Assembly (NCBI GenBank): GCA_025936915.1
Contig: JAICSK010000003.1
Coordinates: 1-41,151, forward strand
Reading direction: 5' to 3'
DNA from: Nocardioides sp.
GTDB lineage: Bacteria; Actinomycetota; Actinomycetes; Propionibacteriales; Nocardioidaceae
DNA length: 41,151 nucleotides
Shown: positions 22,189 to 34,938 of the stretch, piece after piece
Layout: each line of letters opens with the position of its first letter
Numbering within the stretch: position 1 is the stretch's first letter
Notes under the pieces: model-generated
What the model was told of the DNA's origin: nothing
What the model saw: the letters and a program-made list of their open reading frames with translations, nothing else
Databases searched by the model: none
Made by a program: the position numbers and the translations under genes

Positions 22189-22973
22189 TCACACGCGGGC
22201 CGTGTCCTTGCTCATCCGCCAGGCCGCGCCGCCGACGAAGATCGCCAGCCAGACAACCAGGTTGACGACCCACACGGCGTGCGGCGCACCGCCGTACAGC
22301 GGCCACCGGGCGAGCTGGGCGAGCCCGTAGATCGGGGTGCAGGCCGAGATGTGACCCATGGTCGAGTGCGAGTTGATCGGGAACCACAGCCCGCCGAGTG
22401 CTGCCAGCCCGGCCAGCACCGGCCCCAGCACCTGCATCACGTTCTCGCTGGGGAGCAGGTAGCCCATGAACAGGCCGAAGGCACCGAAGACGACCGAGCC
22501 GGCCCAGGCGATGATCGCCGCGGTGATCCAGACGTGGGTCGGCATGGTGGCCTTGCCGTTCACCGCTCCGACCACGTTCACCGCGACCACGGACAGGGCG
22601 CCGAGGGCGAGGGCGACGATCGACTTGACCAGGATGTAGACGACCGGCGAGAGCGGTGTCAGCCGAAGCTGGCGCGACCACCCGAGCGCCCGCTCGGTCG
22701 CCACCATGGCGCCGCCACTGGTCGATGCCAGGACCGCGCCGTACGCCGCCATGCTGATCAGGATGTACGCCGAGACGTTGCCCGATCCTTCCGTCTGGTT
22801 GCTGTAGCTGGTGTTGGTGCCGATCATCAGGTAGAGCAGCGCCGGCAGGATCAGCGTGATGATCACCGTGCGTCGGTTGCGCAGCATCCGGCGGAGCTCG
22901 AGGCCGAGCATCGTGGCGTTGAAGCCACCGAGCGGCGGCACGCGGCGTGTGGTGGGGTCGATGGTCTGCGTGG

Positions 22974-22977
<4 letters not shown>
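22189..22977 (-). CDS. ABC-2 type transporter permease
   Basis: MTTQTIDPTTRRVPPLGGFNATMLGLELRRMLRNRRTVIITLILPALLYLMIGTNTSYSN...; ATGA overlap with the upstream ATPase gene. Confidence 0.9.
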
Positions 22978-23939
<962 letters not shown>

Positions 23940-24025
23940 GACGCCAGCCTGGCGGATGCCACGTGGCGACGCCTCACACAGCCATCACGTGTCGACCATG
24001 ACAGTTGTCATCGGATCGGCGCACC

Positions 24026-24060
24026 GGTGTGCTCAGAAGGTGTGCTCAGAAGGTGTGCTC
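24026..24060. repeat. 13-bp tandem repeat (2.7 copies) over the panB 3' end
   Basis: ggtgtgctcagaa x2 + ggtgtgctc, read directly. Confidence 0.9.
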
Positions 24061-24897
24061 GGGGCCGGGGAACGTGCGGTTCTTGACGTCCGCGTCGTAC
24101 TCCTGGGCGGCGCGGAGCAGCTCGCCGTGGAGGTCGGCGTACTGCTTGACGAACGTCGGCATCCGGCCGGTGCGCATCCCGAACGCGTCGGTCCAGACGA
24201 GCACCTGCCCGTCGCACTCGGCGCCGGCGCCGATGCCGATGGTCGGGATCAGCAGCTCCTTGGTGATCTGCGCGGCGACCTCGCCGGGCACCATCTCCAT
24301 CACCACCGCGAAGGCGCCCGCCTCTTGCACGGCGTGCGCGTCGGCGATCACCCGCTCGGCCGCGTCGCCGCGGCCCTGGATGCGGTAGCCGCCGAGGGCG
24401 TGCTCGCTCTGAGGCGTGAAGCCGATGTGGGCCATCACCGGGATGCCGCCCTGGCTGAGCCGGGTGATCTGGGGCGCCATCTCGACGCCGCCCTCGAGCT
24501 TCACGCAGTGGGCGAGGCCTTCCTTCATGAAGCGCGCGGCGGTGGCGAAGGCCTGCTCCGGCGACGCCTGATAGGAGCCGAACGGGAGGTCGCCGACGAC
24601 CAGCGCCCGGTGGACCGAGCGGCTCACACCGCGGGTCAGTGGCAGGAGCTCGTCGACGCTGATCGGGACGGTGGTCTCGTAGCCGTAGACGTTGTTGGCC
24701 GCCGAGTCACCGACCAGGAGCACGTCGATCCCGGCCTCGTCGAAGGTGGCCGCGGTGTACTGGTCGTAGGCGGTGAGCATGGAGAAGCGCTCGCCGTTCT
24801 CCTTGAACTGACGCAGGTGGTGGGTGCGGACCCGCTTCACGGTCGTGCTGGGCTTCACCGGCCCGGTGCCGTACGGCGCTGTCACCTCGTCGTTCAT
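24046..24897 (-). CDS. panB: 3-methyl-2-oxobutanoate hydroxymethyltransferase
   Basis: [86 protein letters not shown]...[27 protein letters not shown]. Confidence 0.97.
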   Translation of the reverse strand: MNDEVTAPYGTGPVKPSTTVKRVRTHHLRQFKENGERFSMLTAYDQYTAATFDEAGIDVLLVGDSAANNVYGYETTVPISVDELLPLTRGVSRSVHRALVVGDLPFGSYQASPEQAFATAARFMKEGLAHCVKLEGGVEMAPQITRLSQGGIPVMAHIGFTPQSEHALGGYRIQGRGDAAERVIADAHAVQEAGAFAVVMEMVPGEVAAQITKELLIPTIGIGAGAECDGQVLVWTDAFGMRTGRMPTFVKQYADLHGELLRAAQEYDADVKNRTFPGPEHTF

Positions 24898-24991
24898 CCG
24901 GTGCTCCTCGTGTCATCGCGGCTCCCGGTGGAGTCCACGCAACACCCACCAGGCTAGTGACGTGCACGGGCGATGCGACCTGTGTCGCTCG

Positions 24992-25900
24992 TCACCAGTC
25001 GGACTCCGGACGCGTCAGCTCGTGCTGCAGGCCGCCGAACGCGACCTCGTCGTCGCTGTTTCCCGAGTGCGGAGCGGCGAACCATGCGGCGTACTGGTTG
25101 ACCTCGTCCAACCGCCACTCGAGGTCGAAGAGCTCGAACATCTCCGGCTCGCCCTCGGTCGGGACACCCGCATCGACCAGTGTCCGGAGGTCGAGCTCGG
25201 CCGGTGCCAGCTTCAGCGACTCCCAGTCGACGAGCACCCGCCCCGACGCCGTGAGCAGCTGGTTGCCCTGGTCCGGCTCGCCGTGGGTAGGCACCCACGG
25301 CCGGCTTCCCGCGAGCGTGGCGAGGGTGTGGTAGCGGGCCGTCCAGCGCTCGAGGTCGGTCAGGTGCTTGCGAACGGCGTCCCGCGCAGGCGCGGCGTAC
25401 GGACCGGGCCCCCACGTGGTGGTCGTGAGCCGTGAGAGCACGTCGGCGAGATCGGGTCCTACCAGTGGGTGCCACACCGGTAGACCCGATGGTGGCTCGG
25501 CGGAATGGAGACCGGACAGCGCGCCGACCGTCCAGATGACGTCCAGGTCGCCGCCCGACGTTCCCTCCAACCACGGGGTGCAGCTGACGGCTCCGCCGGC
25601 GAACGCGTGGGTGCGGGAACCGTCGCGAGTCGGTGTCGTCGCCACGACGAACTCCAGGCCCTGGGCGGCGAGTGCGGCCGCGCCGTCGTACGCCGCCTCG
25701 AGGTCGAGCAGCGTGCGCTTGGGTTCGAGTCGGTCGAGCGTGACGAAGGAGAGAGGGGTGTCGGCGTCGCCGTGCGCGGCCCAGTGGTGTGCGCCGAAAC
25801 CCACGGGCAGGTGCTCGACGCGCGCGATCGCGTCGTCCCAGTGCCGACGGAGAAGGTCGACGACGACGCCGTCGTCTACCTCTGGGGGCGGCTCACGCAC
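24992..25900 (-). CDS. Aminoglycoside phosphotransferase-like (APH) family protein
   Basis: VREPPPEVDDGVVVDLLRRHWDDAIARVEHLPVGFGAHHWAAH...RPWVPTHGEPDQGNQLLTASGRVLVDWESLKLAPAELDLRTL: THGEPDQGN catalytic loop and VDWES metal-binding motif. Confidence 0.88.
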   Translation of the reverse strand: MREPPPEVDDGVVVDLLRRHWDDAIARVEHLPVGFGAHHWAAHGDADTPLSFVTLDRLEPKRTLLDLEAAYDGAAALAAQGLEFVVATTPTRDGSRTHAFAGGAVSCTPWLEGTSGGDLDVIWTVGALSGLHSAEPPSGLPVWHPLVGPDLADVLSRLTTTTWGPGPYAAPARDAVRKHLTDLERWTARYHTLATLAGSRPWVPTHGEPDQGNQLLTASGRVLVDWESLKLAPAELDLRTLVDAGVPTEGEPEMFELFDLEWRLDEVNQYAAWFAAPHSGNSDDEVAFGGLQHELTRPESDW

Positions 25901-26453
25901 GGGCGAGCCGCTGGGCCCGAAGCCGATCGAAGGCACGGTCCGCGGGTGGGTGCCGGATGAGGTCGAGCACTGCGGCCGTCGGCTCATCGGGTCCGTACGT
26001 CGTGTCGACGGTCAGGTCGCAGTCGCCGTGCTGGAAGACCAGCCGCTGCTGATGCAGGGCCTTGCCCCGTTCGCGGTCGTCACGCAGCTTCTCCCGGCGC
26101 CGGAGCTCCTTGGGCGAGCAGGTCACGTGCACCAGGAGCACGTCGATCCCGACGGTCAGCCGGAGCAGGTCGTCGAGGCGCCACGGCTCGTCGAGGACGT
26201 GGTCGCCGAGCACGTCCATCCCCGACGAGGCGGCGCCGGCCAGCGCACGGTGGTACGCCGCACGCGTGCGGTGGAAGACGTCGTACCACTGCCGGTCGGT
26301 GAGGACGACGTCCGGCCGGGTCCGGATCTGGTGGAACAGGTCGACGGGCAACACCAGCCACGGCGTCGTGAGCCGACGGGCCACGGCTTGGGCCAGGGTG
26401 GTCTTGCCCGCGCTCGACGGCCCGTTCAGGAGGACGATCCGACCCGAGGCCAT
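25893..26453 (-). CDS. Chloramphenicol phosphotransferase-like (CPT) P-loop kinase
   Basis: MASGRIVLLNGPSSAGKTTLAQAVARRLTTPWLVLPVDLFHQI...DVLLVHVTCSPKELRRREKLRDDRERGKALHQQRLVFQHGDCDLTVDTT. Confidence 0.88.
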   Translation of the reverse strand: MASGRIVLLNGPSSAGKTTLAQAVARRLTTPWLVLPVDLFHQIRTRPDVVLTDRQWYDVFHRTRAAYHRALAGAASSGMDVLGDHVLDEPWRLDDLLRLTVGIDVLLVHVTCSPKELRRREKLRDDRERGKALHQQRLVFQHGDCDLTVDTTYGPDEPTAAVLDLIRHPPADRAFDRLRAQRLARA

Positions 26454-26585
26454 ATTCCGCAACGTATCGGTTTCCGCCGGTCGAGGAGGGGGCGCCCCGC
26501 GCCCGTCACGAGACCGAGGGCCCAGCGACGGTTGCGAGCGGCCTCCTCGACCGCGAGGGCGGCGGGGGATCCCTAGACTGCAAGC

Positions 26586-28661
<2,076 letters not shown>

Positions 28662-28750
28662 CCCGGCCTCGCAACCTTTCGCGACGCAGCTGAGACGAAG
28701 GGGTCAGCGGCGGCACCGACGTGGGCCGCCCCCGAGCCTCGGGAGACGAG

Positions 28751-29188
28751 ATGACTGCAGTACGCCGTGTCCGCGGGTTGCCCGCGGTCCTCGCCACGAT
28801 CGCCGCGGCCACCTTGGCGACCACCGCCCAGGGCGATGCCCATGCTGCGACCGGCTCCGCCGCGACGGGTGCGAGCGGGCCACGCCACACGACGTTGCGC
28901 GTCCACGTCGCCGGTTGCGACCGCTGCACGGTCCAGCTCCAGCACGCGATCTCCGGGAAGCCGGGCGTCTGGACCTCGAGGGCCAGGACGATCGGTCCCG
29001 AACATCGTGACGAGGTACGCCGGCTGTCGTTCCGGGTCGCACGGGTGCGGGCCAGGACCCTCGACGGTCATCGGACACGGATCCCGCTGACCTACGCGTC
29101 ACACTCGATGTCGAGCTGGAAGCCCGTGGTCAAGACGTACAAGGGCACGATCGGCAACCAGGACGCGTTCTACTGCACCAAGCCCTGA
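28751..29188 (+). CDS. Small secreted protein of unknown function
   Basis: Signal peptide MTAVRRVRGLPAVLATIAAATLATTAQGDAHA, then TLRVHVAGCDRCTVQLQHAISGKPGVWTSRARTIGPEHRDEVRRLSFRVARV...YKGTIGNQDAFYCTKP. Confidence 0.75.
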   Translation: MTAVRRVRGLPAVLATIAAATLATTAQGDAHAATGSAATGASGPRHTTLRVHVAGCDRCTVQLQHAISGKPGVWTSRARTIGPEHRDEVRRLSFRVARVRARTLDGHRTRIPLTYASHSMSSWKPVVKTYKGTIGNQDAFYCTKP

Positions 29189-29423
29189 CCGCCGAGGTCA
29201 CTGGCCCCACCGACGACGCCCCGCCCCACCGATCGGGGGTGGGTCGGCGACGACCGAAGGTCGCCCGGTCGTGGCGCAAGCCGGTGATCGGGCTCGGCGA
29301 CGGCCTGCTCGGCCGGCACGCGGAGTTCACCCAAGAGTTGCGAAGTCACGTCTGTTCGAAACGCGGACGTGGGTCTAGCGTGTCGAACGTTGTCGGGGTT
29401 CTCTGCTCGAGGGAGATCGAATC

Positions 29424-31748
29424 ATGCGCGTTCGTCCGAGTCGTGTCCGTCAAGGCAAGGCGGGCCTGGCCGCCGCCTCTCTGGTGCTGGGCACCGCGGT
29501 CGCAGCGGTCTCCGCTGTCGGCGGCGCGCCGCCCGCCGCGGCGGACGGGTCGAGCTGTCAGCTCGGCAACGGCGTCCAGCACGTGATCAGCATCGTGTTC
29601 GACAACGTGCACTTCTTCCGGGACAACCCCAACGTCCCCTCCGACCTGGAGCAGATGCCCAACCTGCTGAACTTCCTGGAGTCCAACGGCACGGTGTTCT
29701 CCAACTCGCACACGCCGCTGATCGCCCACACGGCCGACGACAGCCTGACGATCTACACCGGGCTGTACGGCGACCGGCACGGCCAGCCGGTGACCAACAG
29801 CTACAACGTCTACAACCCGGACGGGACGACGGACACGGCGACGTCCTTCACCTACTGGACCTCGCCGATCATCGACACCAAGACCAGTCCGCCGTTGCCC
29901 AACCCCGTCGACTCCGCACCGTCGATGACCTATTCCGACACCGTGCCCGCGAGCGGCACGCCCGACCGGGTCACTCCCGCTCCGTGGGTGCCTTTCACCC
30001 GCGCCGGCTGCACGGTCGGCAACTTCTCCACGGCGAACATGGTGCTGGAGAACCCGAACGTCGACGTCCCGACCGTGTTCGGCGCGAACTCACCTGAGGC
30101 GATGCAGACCGCCAATGACACCGACAGGTTCAAGGACGTCGAGGTCGCGCAGTACGTCGGGGAGGCGATCCACTGCGCCCAGGGCGACGCCATCTGCGCC
30201 AACTCGCCGCGTGCGGTCAGCGACTCCCTCCCGGACGAGCCCGGCGGGTACAACGGTTACCAGGCTCTGTTCGGTGCGAGGTACATCGCGCCGGCGATCG
30301 GCGGCGGCGCCGACCAGACGCACGACGGGTTCCCGGTCACGGACGCCAACGGCAACCTCACCGACCTGAACGGCAACACCCTGCAGGAGCCGTTCACGCA
30401 CACGCCCGGCTTCCCCGGCTTCAACCCGACCGCGTCGCAGAGCCTCGCCGTGCTGGCCGACATGCAGGAGGCCGGCATCCCGGTGACGTACGGCTACATC
30501 TCCGACACCCACGACAAGAAGTCCGGCGCCACCGGCTGCACCTCACCGGGCAACGCGCTCGGCCCCGGCGATGCCTGCTCCGTCGCGGCGCTGCACGACT
30601 ACGACACGGCGTTCGGCCAGTGGCTCCAGCGGCTCGCCGTCGACGGGATCACCCCGGCCAACACCGAGTTCATGATCAGCGCCGAGGAGAACGACCAGTT
30701 CGCGGGCGCGAACGTCGGCCGCTCCTCCGAGCCCACTCCGGCCGGCTGCGACGGCGTCACGGTGGCCTGCCACTACACCAACACGCAGGACGGCGAGCTG
30801 CAGGCCAACATCAAGAGCCTGCTGTCGACCACGGCGAGCTCCGGCACGCAGTACGACGTGCAGCCGCAGGGCGCATCCATCTACGTGCACGGCCAGCCGG
30901 CCGCGGACGACCCGACGGTGCGCCAGCTGGAGCGCGACACCGCCGCGATGACGAACACCACCAATCCCTACATCAACTACAGCGGCGTGCCGAACGAGAA
31001 GATCGTCAAGTACCAGGCGGGCGCCCTCGAACAGCGGGTGCTGCACATGCAGACGAACGATCCGCTGCGAACGCCGACGTACTCGATCTTCCCGATGCCG
31101 GACTACTTCTTCTCGACGTCCGGCGCCAATGTCCAGTACAACAACGGGTTCGCCTACGACCACGGGTACTACTCACCGAACATCGACGTCACCTGGGCCG
31201 CGATCACCGGTCCGGGCGTGGCGGTCAGCGGCGTGGACGGTCCGGGCCCGACCGGCGGCAACGAGTCGCAGGACCCGAACTCGACGCACACCGTGCCGCA
31301 GGCCTCCACGCAGGGGACCTGGATCGAGGAAGCCGATCTGCGTCCCACGCTGCTGCACCTGGTCGGCCTGACCGACGACTACCAGACCGACGGTCAGGTG
31401 ATCTCCCAGGCGCTGACCGACCCGGGCAGCACGTTGGACCACGTGGCCCAGCTGAGTGCGCTGTACCGCCGGCTCAACTCGAGCGTCGGAGAGTTCGCGA
31501 CGAACACGTTGCTCGCGGACTCCGCGGCACTGGCGAGCGGGTCTGCGTCGGACGACTCGGCGTACACGACCGAGCAGCAGACTCTGCTGGACCTGGCCAA
31601 CCACCGCGACCACGTCGCTGCCCGGATGAAGGCCACCCTGGCACGGGCAGCGGCGGGTCAGGCGCCCGGACGCGGCGAGCTGACGTCCGAGCTGTCGCAA
31701 GGAAGGGCGCTGCTGAAGCAGGCCGCTCGGCTGGCAGCCGGCTCCTGA
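29424..31748 (+). CDS. Large secreted protein, alkaline-phosphatase/phosphodiesterase superfamily-like
   Basis: Signal peptide, then VQHVISIVFDNVHFFRDNPNVPSDLEQMPNLLNFLESNGTVFSNSHTPLIAHTADDSLTIYTGLYGDRHGQPVTNSYNVYNPDG...FAYDHGYYSPNIDVTWAAITGPGV: superfamily-like core, not a close match to a named enzyme. Confidence 0.7.
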   Translation: MRVRPSRVRQGKAGLAAASLVLGTAVAAVSAVGGAPPAAADGSSCQLGNGVQHVISIVFDNVHFFRDNPNVPSDLEQMPNLLNFLESNGTVFSNSHTPLIAHTADDSLTIYTGLYGDRHGQPVTNSYNVYNPDGTTDTATSFTYWTSPIIDTKTSPPLPNPVDSAPSMTYSDTVPASGTPDRVTPAPWVPFTRAGCTVGNFSTANMVLENPNVDVPTVFGANSPEAMQTANDTDRFKDVEVAQYVGEAIHCAQGDAICANSPRAVSDSLPDEPGGYNGYQALFGARYIAPAIGGGADQTHDGFPVTDANGNLTDLNGNTLQEPFTHTPGFPGFNPTASQSLAVLADMQEAGIPVTYGYISDTHDKKSGATGCTSPGNALGPGDACSVAALHDYDTAFGQWLQRLAVDGITPANTEFMISAEENDQFAGANVGRSSEPTPAGCDGVTVACHYTNTQDGELQANIKSLLSTTASSGTQYDVQPQGASIYVHGQPAADDPTVRQLERDTAAMTNTTNPYINYSGVPNEKIVKYQAGALEQRVLHMQTNDPLRTPTYSIFPMPDYFFSTSGANVQYNNGFAYDHGYYSPNIDVTWAAITGPGVAVSGVDGPGPTGGNESQDPNSTHTVPQASTQGTWIEEADLRPTLLHLVGLTDDYQTDGQVISQALTDPGSTLDHVAQLSALYRRLNSSVGEFATNTLLADSAALASGSASDDSAYTTEQQTLLDLANHRDHVAARMKATLARAAAGQAPGRGELTSELSQGRALLKQAARLAAGS

Positions 31749-31850
31749 CGGCGACGTGCGGTGCAGGGCCGGCCGGTCCGGCACCGCACCTCGGTTGCGC
31801 ACGCCGGTTCCGCAACATCGCCGTAACACGGCTGGGACAGACTGCGCGGC

Positions 31851-33191
31851 ATGGGCAAGCAGGAAGACTTCGTGCTGCGCGCGCTCGAGGAGCGTGACGT
31901 CCGGTTCGTGCGGCTGTGGTTCACCGACGTGCTCGGCTTCCTCAAGTCGGTGGCGGTCGCGCCGGCCGAGCTCGAGGGGGCGTTCGACGAGGGGATCGGC
32001 TTCGACGGGTCGGCGATCGAGGGCTTCGCCAGGGTCTACGAGGCCGACATGCTCGCCAAGCCCGACCCGGCGACCTTCCAGATCCTGCCGTGGCGCAGTG
32101 GCGACGGGCCGAGCACGGCGCGGATGTTCTGCGACATCGTGATGCCCGACGGCTCCCCGTCGTACGCCGACCCGCGGCACGTGCTGAAGCGCACGCTGGG
32201 CACGGCCGCGGAGCAGGGCTTCACGTTCTACACCCATCCCGAGATCGAGTTCTACCTGTTCAAGGACACTCCGGCGCCCGGACTCGACCCGGTGCCCGTC
32301 GACCGGTCCGGCTACTTCGATCACACCGCGCAGTCGCAGGGTGCCGACTTCCGGCGCGAGGCGATCACCATGCTCGAGTCGATGGGGATCTCGGTGGAGT
32401 TCAGCCACCACGAGGGCGGGCCGGGCCAGCAGGAGATCGACCTGCGGTACGCCGACGCCCTGTCGACCGCCGACAACATCATGACGTTCCGCACCGTCAT
32501 CCGTGAGGTCGCGCTGAGCCAGGGCATCTGGGCGACGTTCATGCCGAAGCCGTTCACCGACCAGCCGGGCTCGGCGATGCACACGCACGTGTCGCTGTTC
32601 GAGGGCGATCGCAACGCCTTCTTCGAGGCCGGGTCGGAGTATCAGCTGTCGAAGACCGGCCGGCAGTTCATCGCCGGGGTGCTCCGTCATGCGAGCGAGA
32701 TCGCGGTCGTGACCAACCAGTGGGTGAACTCCTACAAGCGGTTGCTCGGCGGCGGCGAGGCGCCGTCGTACATCTGCTGGGGCCACAACAACCGTTCGGC
32801 GATGGTGCGGGTGCCGATGTACAAGCCGCAGAAGGGCGTCTCCACCCGGGTCGAGGTGCGCACGATCGACTCGGCGTGCAACCCCTACCTCGCCTACGCC
32901 GTGGTGCTGGCGGCGGGCATGAAGGGCGTCGCGGAGGACTACGACCTGCCCCGTGAGGCCGAGGACGACGTCTGGACCCTGACCGAGCGGGAGCGGAAGT
33001 CGCTCGGGATCGAGCCGCTGCCGACCAGCCTGTCGGAGGCGATCCGGGTGGCCGAGGACTCCGAGCTGCTCGCCGAGACACTGGGGGAGCACGTCTTCGA
33101 CTTCTTCCTGCGCAACAAGCGCACCGAGTGGCGCGACTACCGCACCGAGGTCTCCGCGTTCGAGCGCGACCGCATGCTGCCGGTGCTGTGA
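31851..33191 (+). CDS. glnA: Glutamine synthetase type I (GlnA2-like)
   Basis: MGKQEDFVLRALEERDVRFVRLWFTDVLGFLKSVAVAPAELEGAFDEGIGFDGSAIEGFARVYEADMLAKPDPATFQILPWR...GSAMHTHVSLFEG...ICWGHNNRSAMVRVP. Confidence 0.96.
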   Translation: MGKQEDFVLRALEERDVRFVRLWFTDVLGFLKSVAVAPAELEGAFDEGIGFDGSAIEGFARVYEADMLAKPDPATFQILPWRSGDGPSTARMFCDIVMPDGSPSYADPRHVLKRTLGTAAEQGFTFYTHPEIEFYLFKDTPAPGLDPVPVDRSGYFDHTAQSQGADFRREAITMLESMGISVEFSHHEGGPGQQEIDLRYADALSTADNIMTFRTVIREVALSQGIWATFMPKPFTDQPGSAMHTHVSLFEGDRNAFFEAGSEYQLSKTGRQFIAGVLRHASEIAVVTNQWVNSYKRLLGGGEAPSYICWGHNNRSAMVRVPMYKPQKGVSTRVEVRTIDSACNPYLAYAVVLAAGMKGVAEDYDLPREAEDDVWTLTERERKSLGIEPLPTSLSEAIRVAEDSELLAETLGEHVFDFFLRNKRTEWRDYRTEVSAFERDRMLPVL

Positions 33192-33198
33192 GGCGCTG

Positions 33199-33672
33199 AT
33201 GCCCGAGGTGCTGCCGGACACGGGGCCGTCGTTCCGGCTGTGGCCGCCGATCTCGGTCGGCGGTCCGCTGCTCGTCGGGCTCCTGGTGTCATGGAACGCC
33301 GGCGACCCGTGGCGAACGTCCACGGTGGCTTCCACGCTGGGCTGGGTGCTGCTCGGCGCGTTCGCCGTCTGGAACGGCTGGGCCCTGGTGACGATGGCGC
33401 AGCACCGGACCGGCCTCCTGCCCGGCCAGGCCAGCGCGACGGTGCTCGACCGCGGGCCGTTCGCGTGGTCACGCAACCCGTTGTACGTCGGACTGCTCGT
33501 CGCGTCGGCCGGGGTCGCCGTTCTCACGGGGTCGCTGTGGGCCCTGCTGGCTCTTCCGATCGAGTGGGCGCTGCTCCGGTGGGGAGCGGTGCTGCCCGAG
33601 GAGCGGTACCTGGCGGCGAAGTTCGGCGACGCCTACGCGGACTACCGCAGTCGCGTACGGCGGTGGCTCTGA
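33199..33672 (+). CDS. Isoprenylcysteine carboxyl methyltransferase / PEMT-like membrane protein
   Basis: C-term LDRGPFAWSRNPLYVGLLVASAGVAVLTGSLWALLALPIEWALLRWGAVLPEERYLAAKFGDAYADYRSRVRRWL: ICMT-family signature. Confidence 0.9.
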   Translation: MPEVLPDTGPSFRLWPPISVGGPLLVGLLVSWNAGDPWRTSTVASTLGWVLLGAFAVWNGWALVTMAQHRTGLLPGQASATVLDRGPFAWSRNPLYVGLLVASAGVAVLTGSLWALLALPIEWALLRWGAVLPEERYLAAKFGDAYADYRSRVRRWL

Positions 33673-33791
33673 TCGCGGCGGCATCCAGGTGCTCCACGGA
33701 TTCAGCCACCCGGGGTGTCGGATCGGCGCGAGGGCGTTCGTGGTGAAGGTGAGAGGCGGCCGCCGGGCCGCCTGGGAGAAGAGGAGCTGAG

Positions 33792-34175
33792 ATGGCGCTG
33801 TACCTGATCGCCTTCAACGACGAGTGGGTGCCCGACCTGACGATGGAGGAGCTGCGGGAGTGCGCTCGCCGGTCGAGGGCCGTGATCGAGGAGATGACCG
33901 ATCTCGGAGTCTTCGTCTTCAGCGACGGCGGTCTCGACGCGTCGACCGCCATCTGCAGCGTCGAGCCGGGCGACGGCACGCCGGTGTTCACCGACGGGCC
34001 GTTCGTCGAGACCAAGGAGCACCTCGGCGGCTTCGCGGTCGTCGACGTGGCCGACGACGAGGCGGCCCGGCACTGGGCGGCCCGGATCGCCGTCGCGGTG
34101 GGCTGGCCGCAGGAGGTGCACCGGTTCCCGCACCACGTCTCGCTGAGTGCCGAGACGGCGGACGTCAGCGCCTGA
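33792..34175 (+). CDS. YCII-related / DGPF-domain protein
   Basis: MALYLIAFNDEWVPDLTMEELRECARRSRAVIEEMTDLGVFVFSDGGL...VFTDGPFVETKEHLGGFAVVDVADDEAARHWAARIAVAVGWPQEVHRFPHH. Confidence 0.9.
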   Translation: MALYLIAFNDEWVPDLTMEELRECARRSRAVIEEMTDLGVFVFSDGGLDASTAICSVEPGDGTPVFTDGPFVETKEHLGGFAVVDVADDEAARHWAARIAVAVGWPQEVHRFPHHVSLSAETADVSA

Positions 34176-34230
34176 CGCCCGGCGGGACGCGTCCGGAGGC
34201 GGCGGCACCCGCCCCGCTAGGTTGGGCGTC

Positions 34231-34938
34231 GTGAGACCACGCGTGCTCGTCGTCCAGCACGAGGACGACGACCCGGTCCACCTGATGGGCCGTTGGATGG
34301 GCGACGTCGACCTGGTCGAGTGCCGGCCGTACGACGGCGACCCCGTCCCGCAGGACGTCAACGGCGTCGACGGGCTTGTCGTGATGGGCGGAGCGATGGG
34401 CGCCCACGACGACCAGAAGGCGCCGTGGTTGCCGGCCGTGCGCGAGCTGATCCGGAAGGCCGCGGTCGCGGAGATCCCGACGCTCGGCATCTGCCTGGGG
34501 CACCAGCTCTGCGCGGTCGCGCTCGGCGGCGAGATCGAGGTGAACCCGAACGGCCGCCAGCTCGGCCTGCTCGACGTGGGGTGGCGTGTCGAGGCCGTCG
34601 ATGACGACCTGATGGGAGCCCTGGTCGGGCCGAGGCGGGCGATGCACTGGAACGACGACGTCGTCTCACGACTGCCGGAAGGAGCGACCCAGCTGGCGAC
34701 GGCGAGCACCGGCGAGGTGCAGGCCGCCCGGCACGCACCCTCCGTCTGGGGCATCCAGTGGCATCCCGAGGTCGACGACGCGCTGGTCGGTGCCTGGGCC
34801 AACGACGGCAGCCTGAGCCCGGCCGAGAAGGAGCGGGTGCTCGACGGGTTGGTCCGCTCGAGGCACGACCTCGACGACGCCTGGCGTCCGCTCGCGGAGC
34901 GGTTCGTCGCCCTGGTGCGCGACCACTCAGTCGCCTAG
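34231..34938 (+). CDS. Class I glutamine amidotransferase
   Basis: VRPRVLVVQHEDDDPVHLMGRWMGDVDLVECRPYDGD...IPTLGICLGHQLCAVALGGEIEVNPNGRQLGLLDVGWR...WGIQWHPEVD: nucleophile elbow GICLGHQ and the HPE dyad. Confidence 0.92.
   Translation: MRPRVLVVQHEDDDPVHLMGRWMGDVDLVECRPYDGDPVPQDVNGVDGLVVMGGAMGAHDDQKAPWLPAVRELIRKAAVAEIPTLGICLGHQLCAVALGGEIEVNPNGRQLGLLDVGWRVEAVDDDLMGALVGPRRAMHWNDDVVSRLPEGATQLATASTGEVQAARHAPSVWGIQWHPEVDDALVGAWANDGSLSPAEKERVLDGLVRSRHDLDDAWRPLAERFVALVRDHSVA

Noticed and set aside
33754-33773. Perfect 8-bp hairpin aggcggcc-gccg-ggccgcct before the YCII gene as a riboswitch
   Set aside because: Too short and simple; more likely a terminator or UTR stem near the RBS, with no known riboswitch consensus recognised
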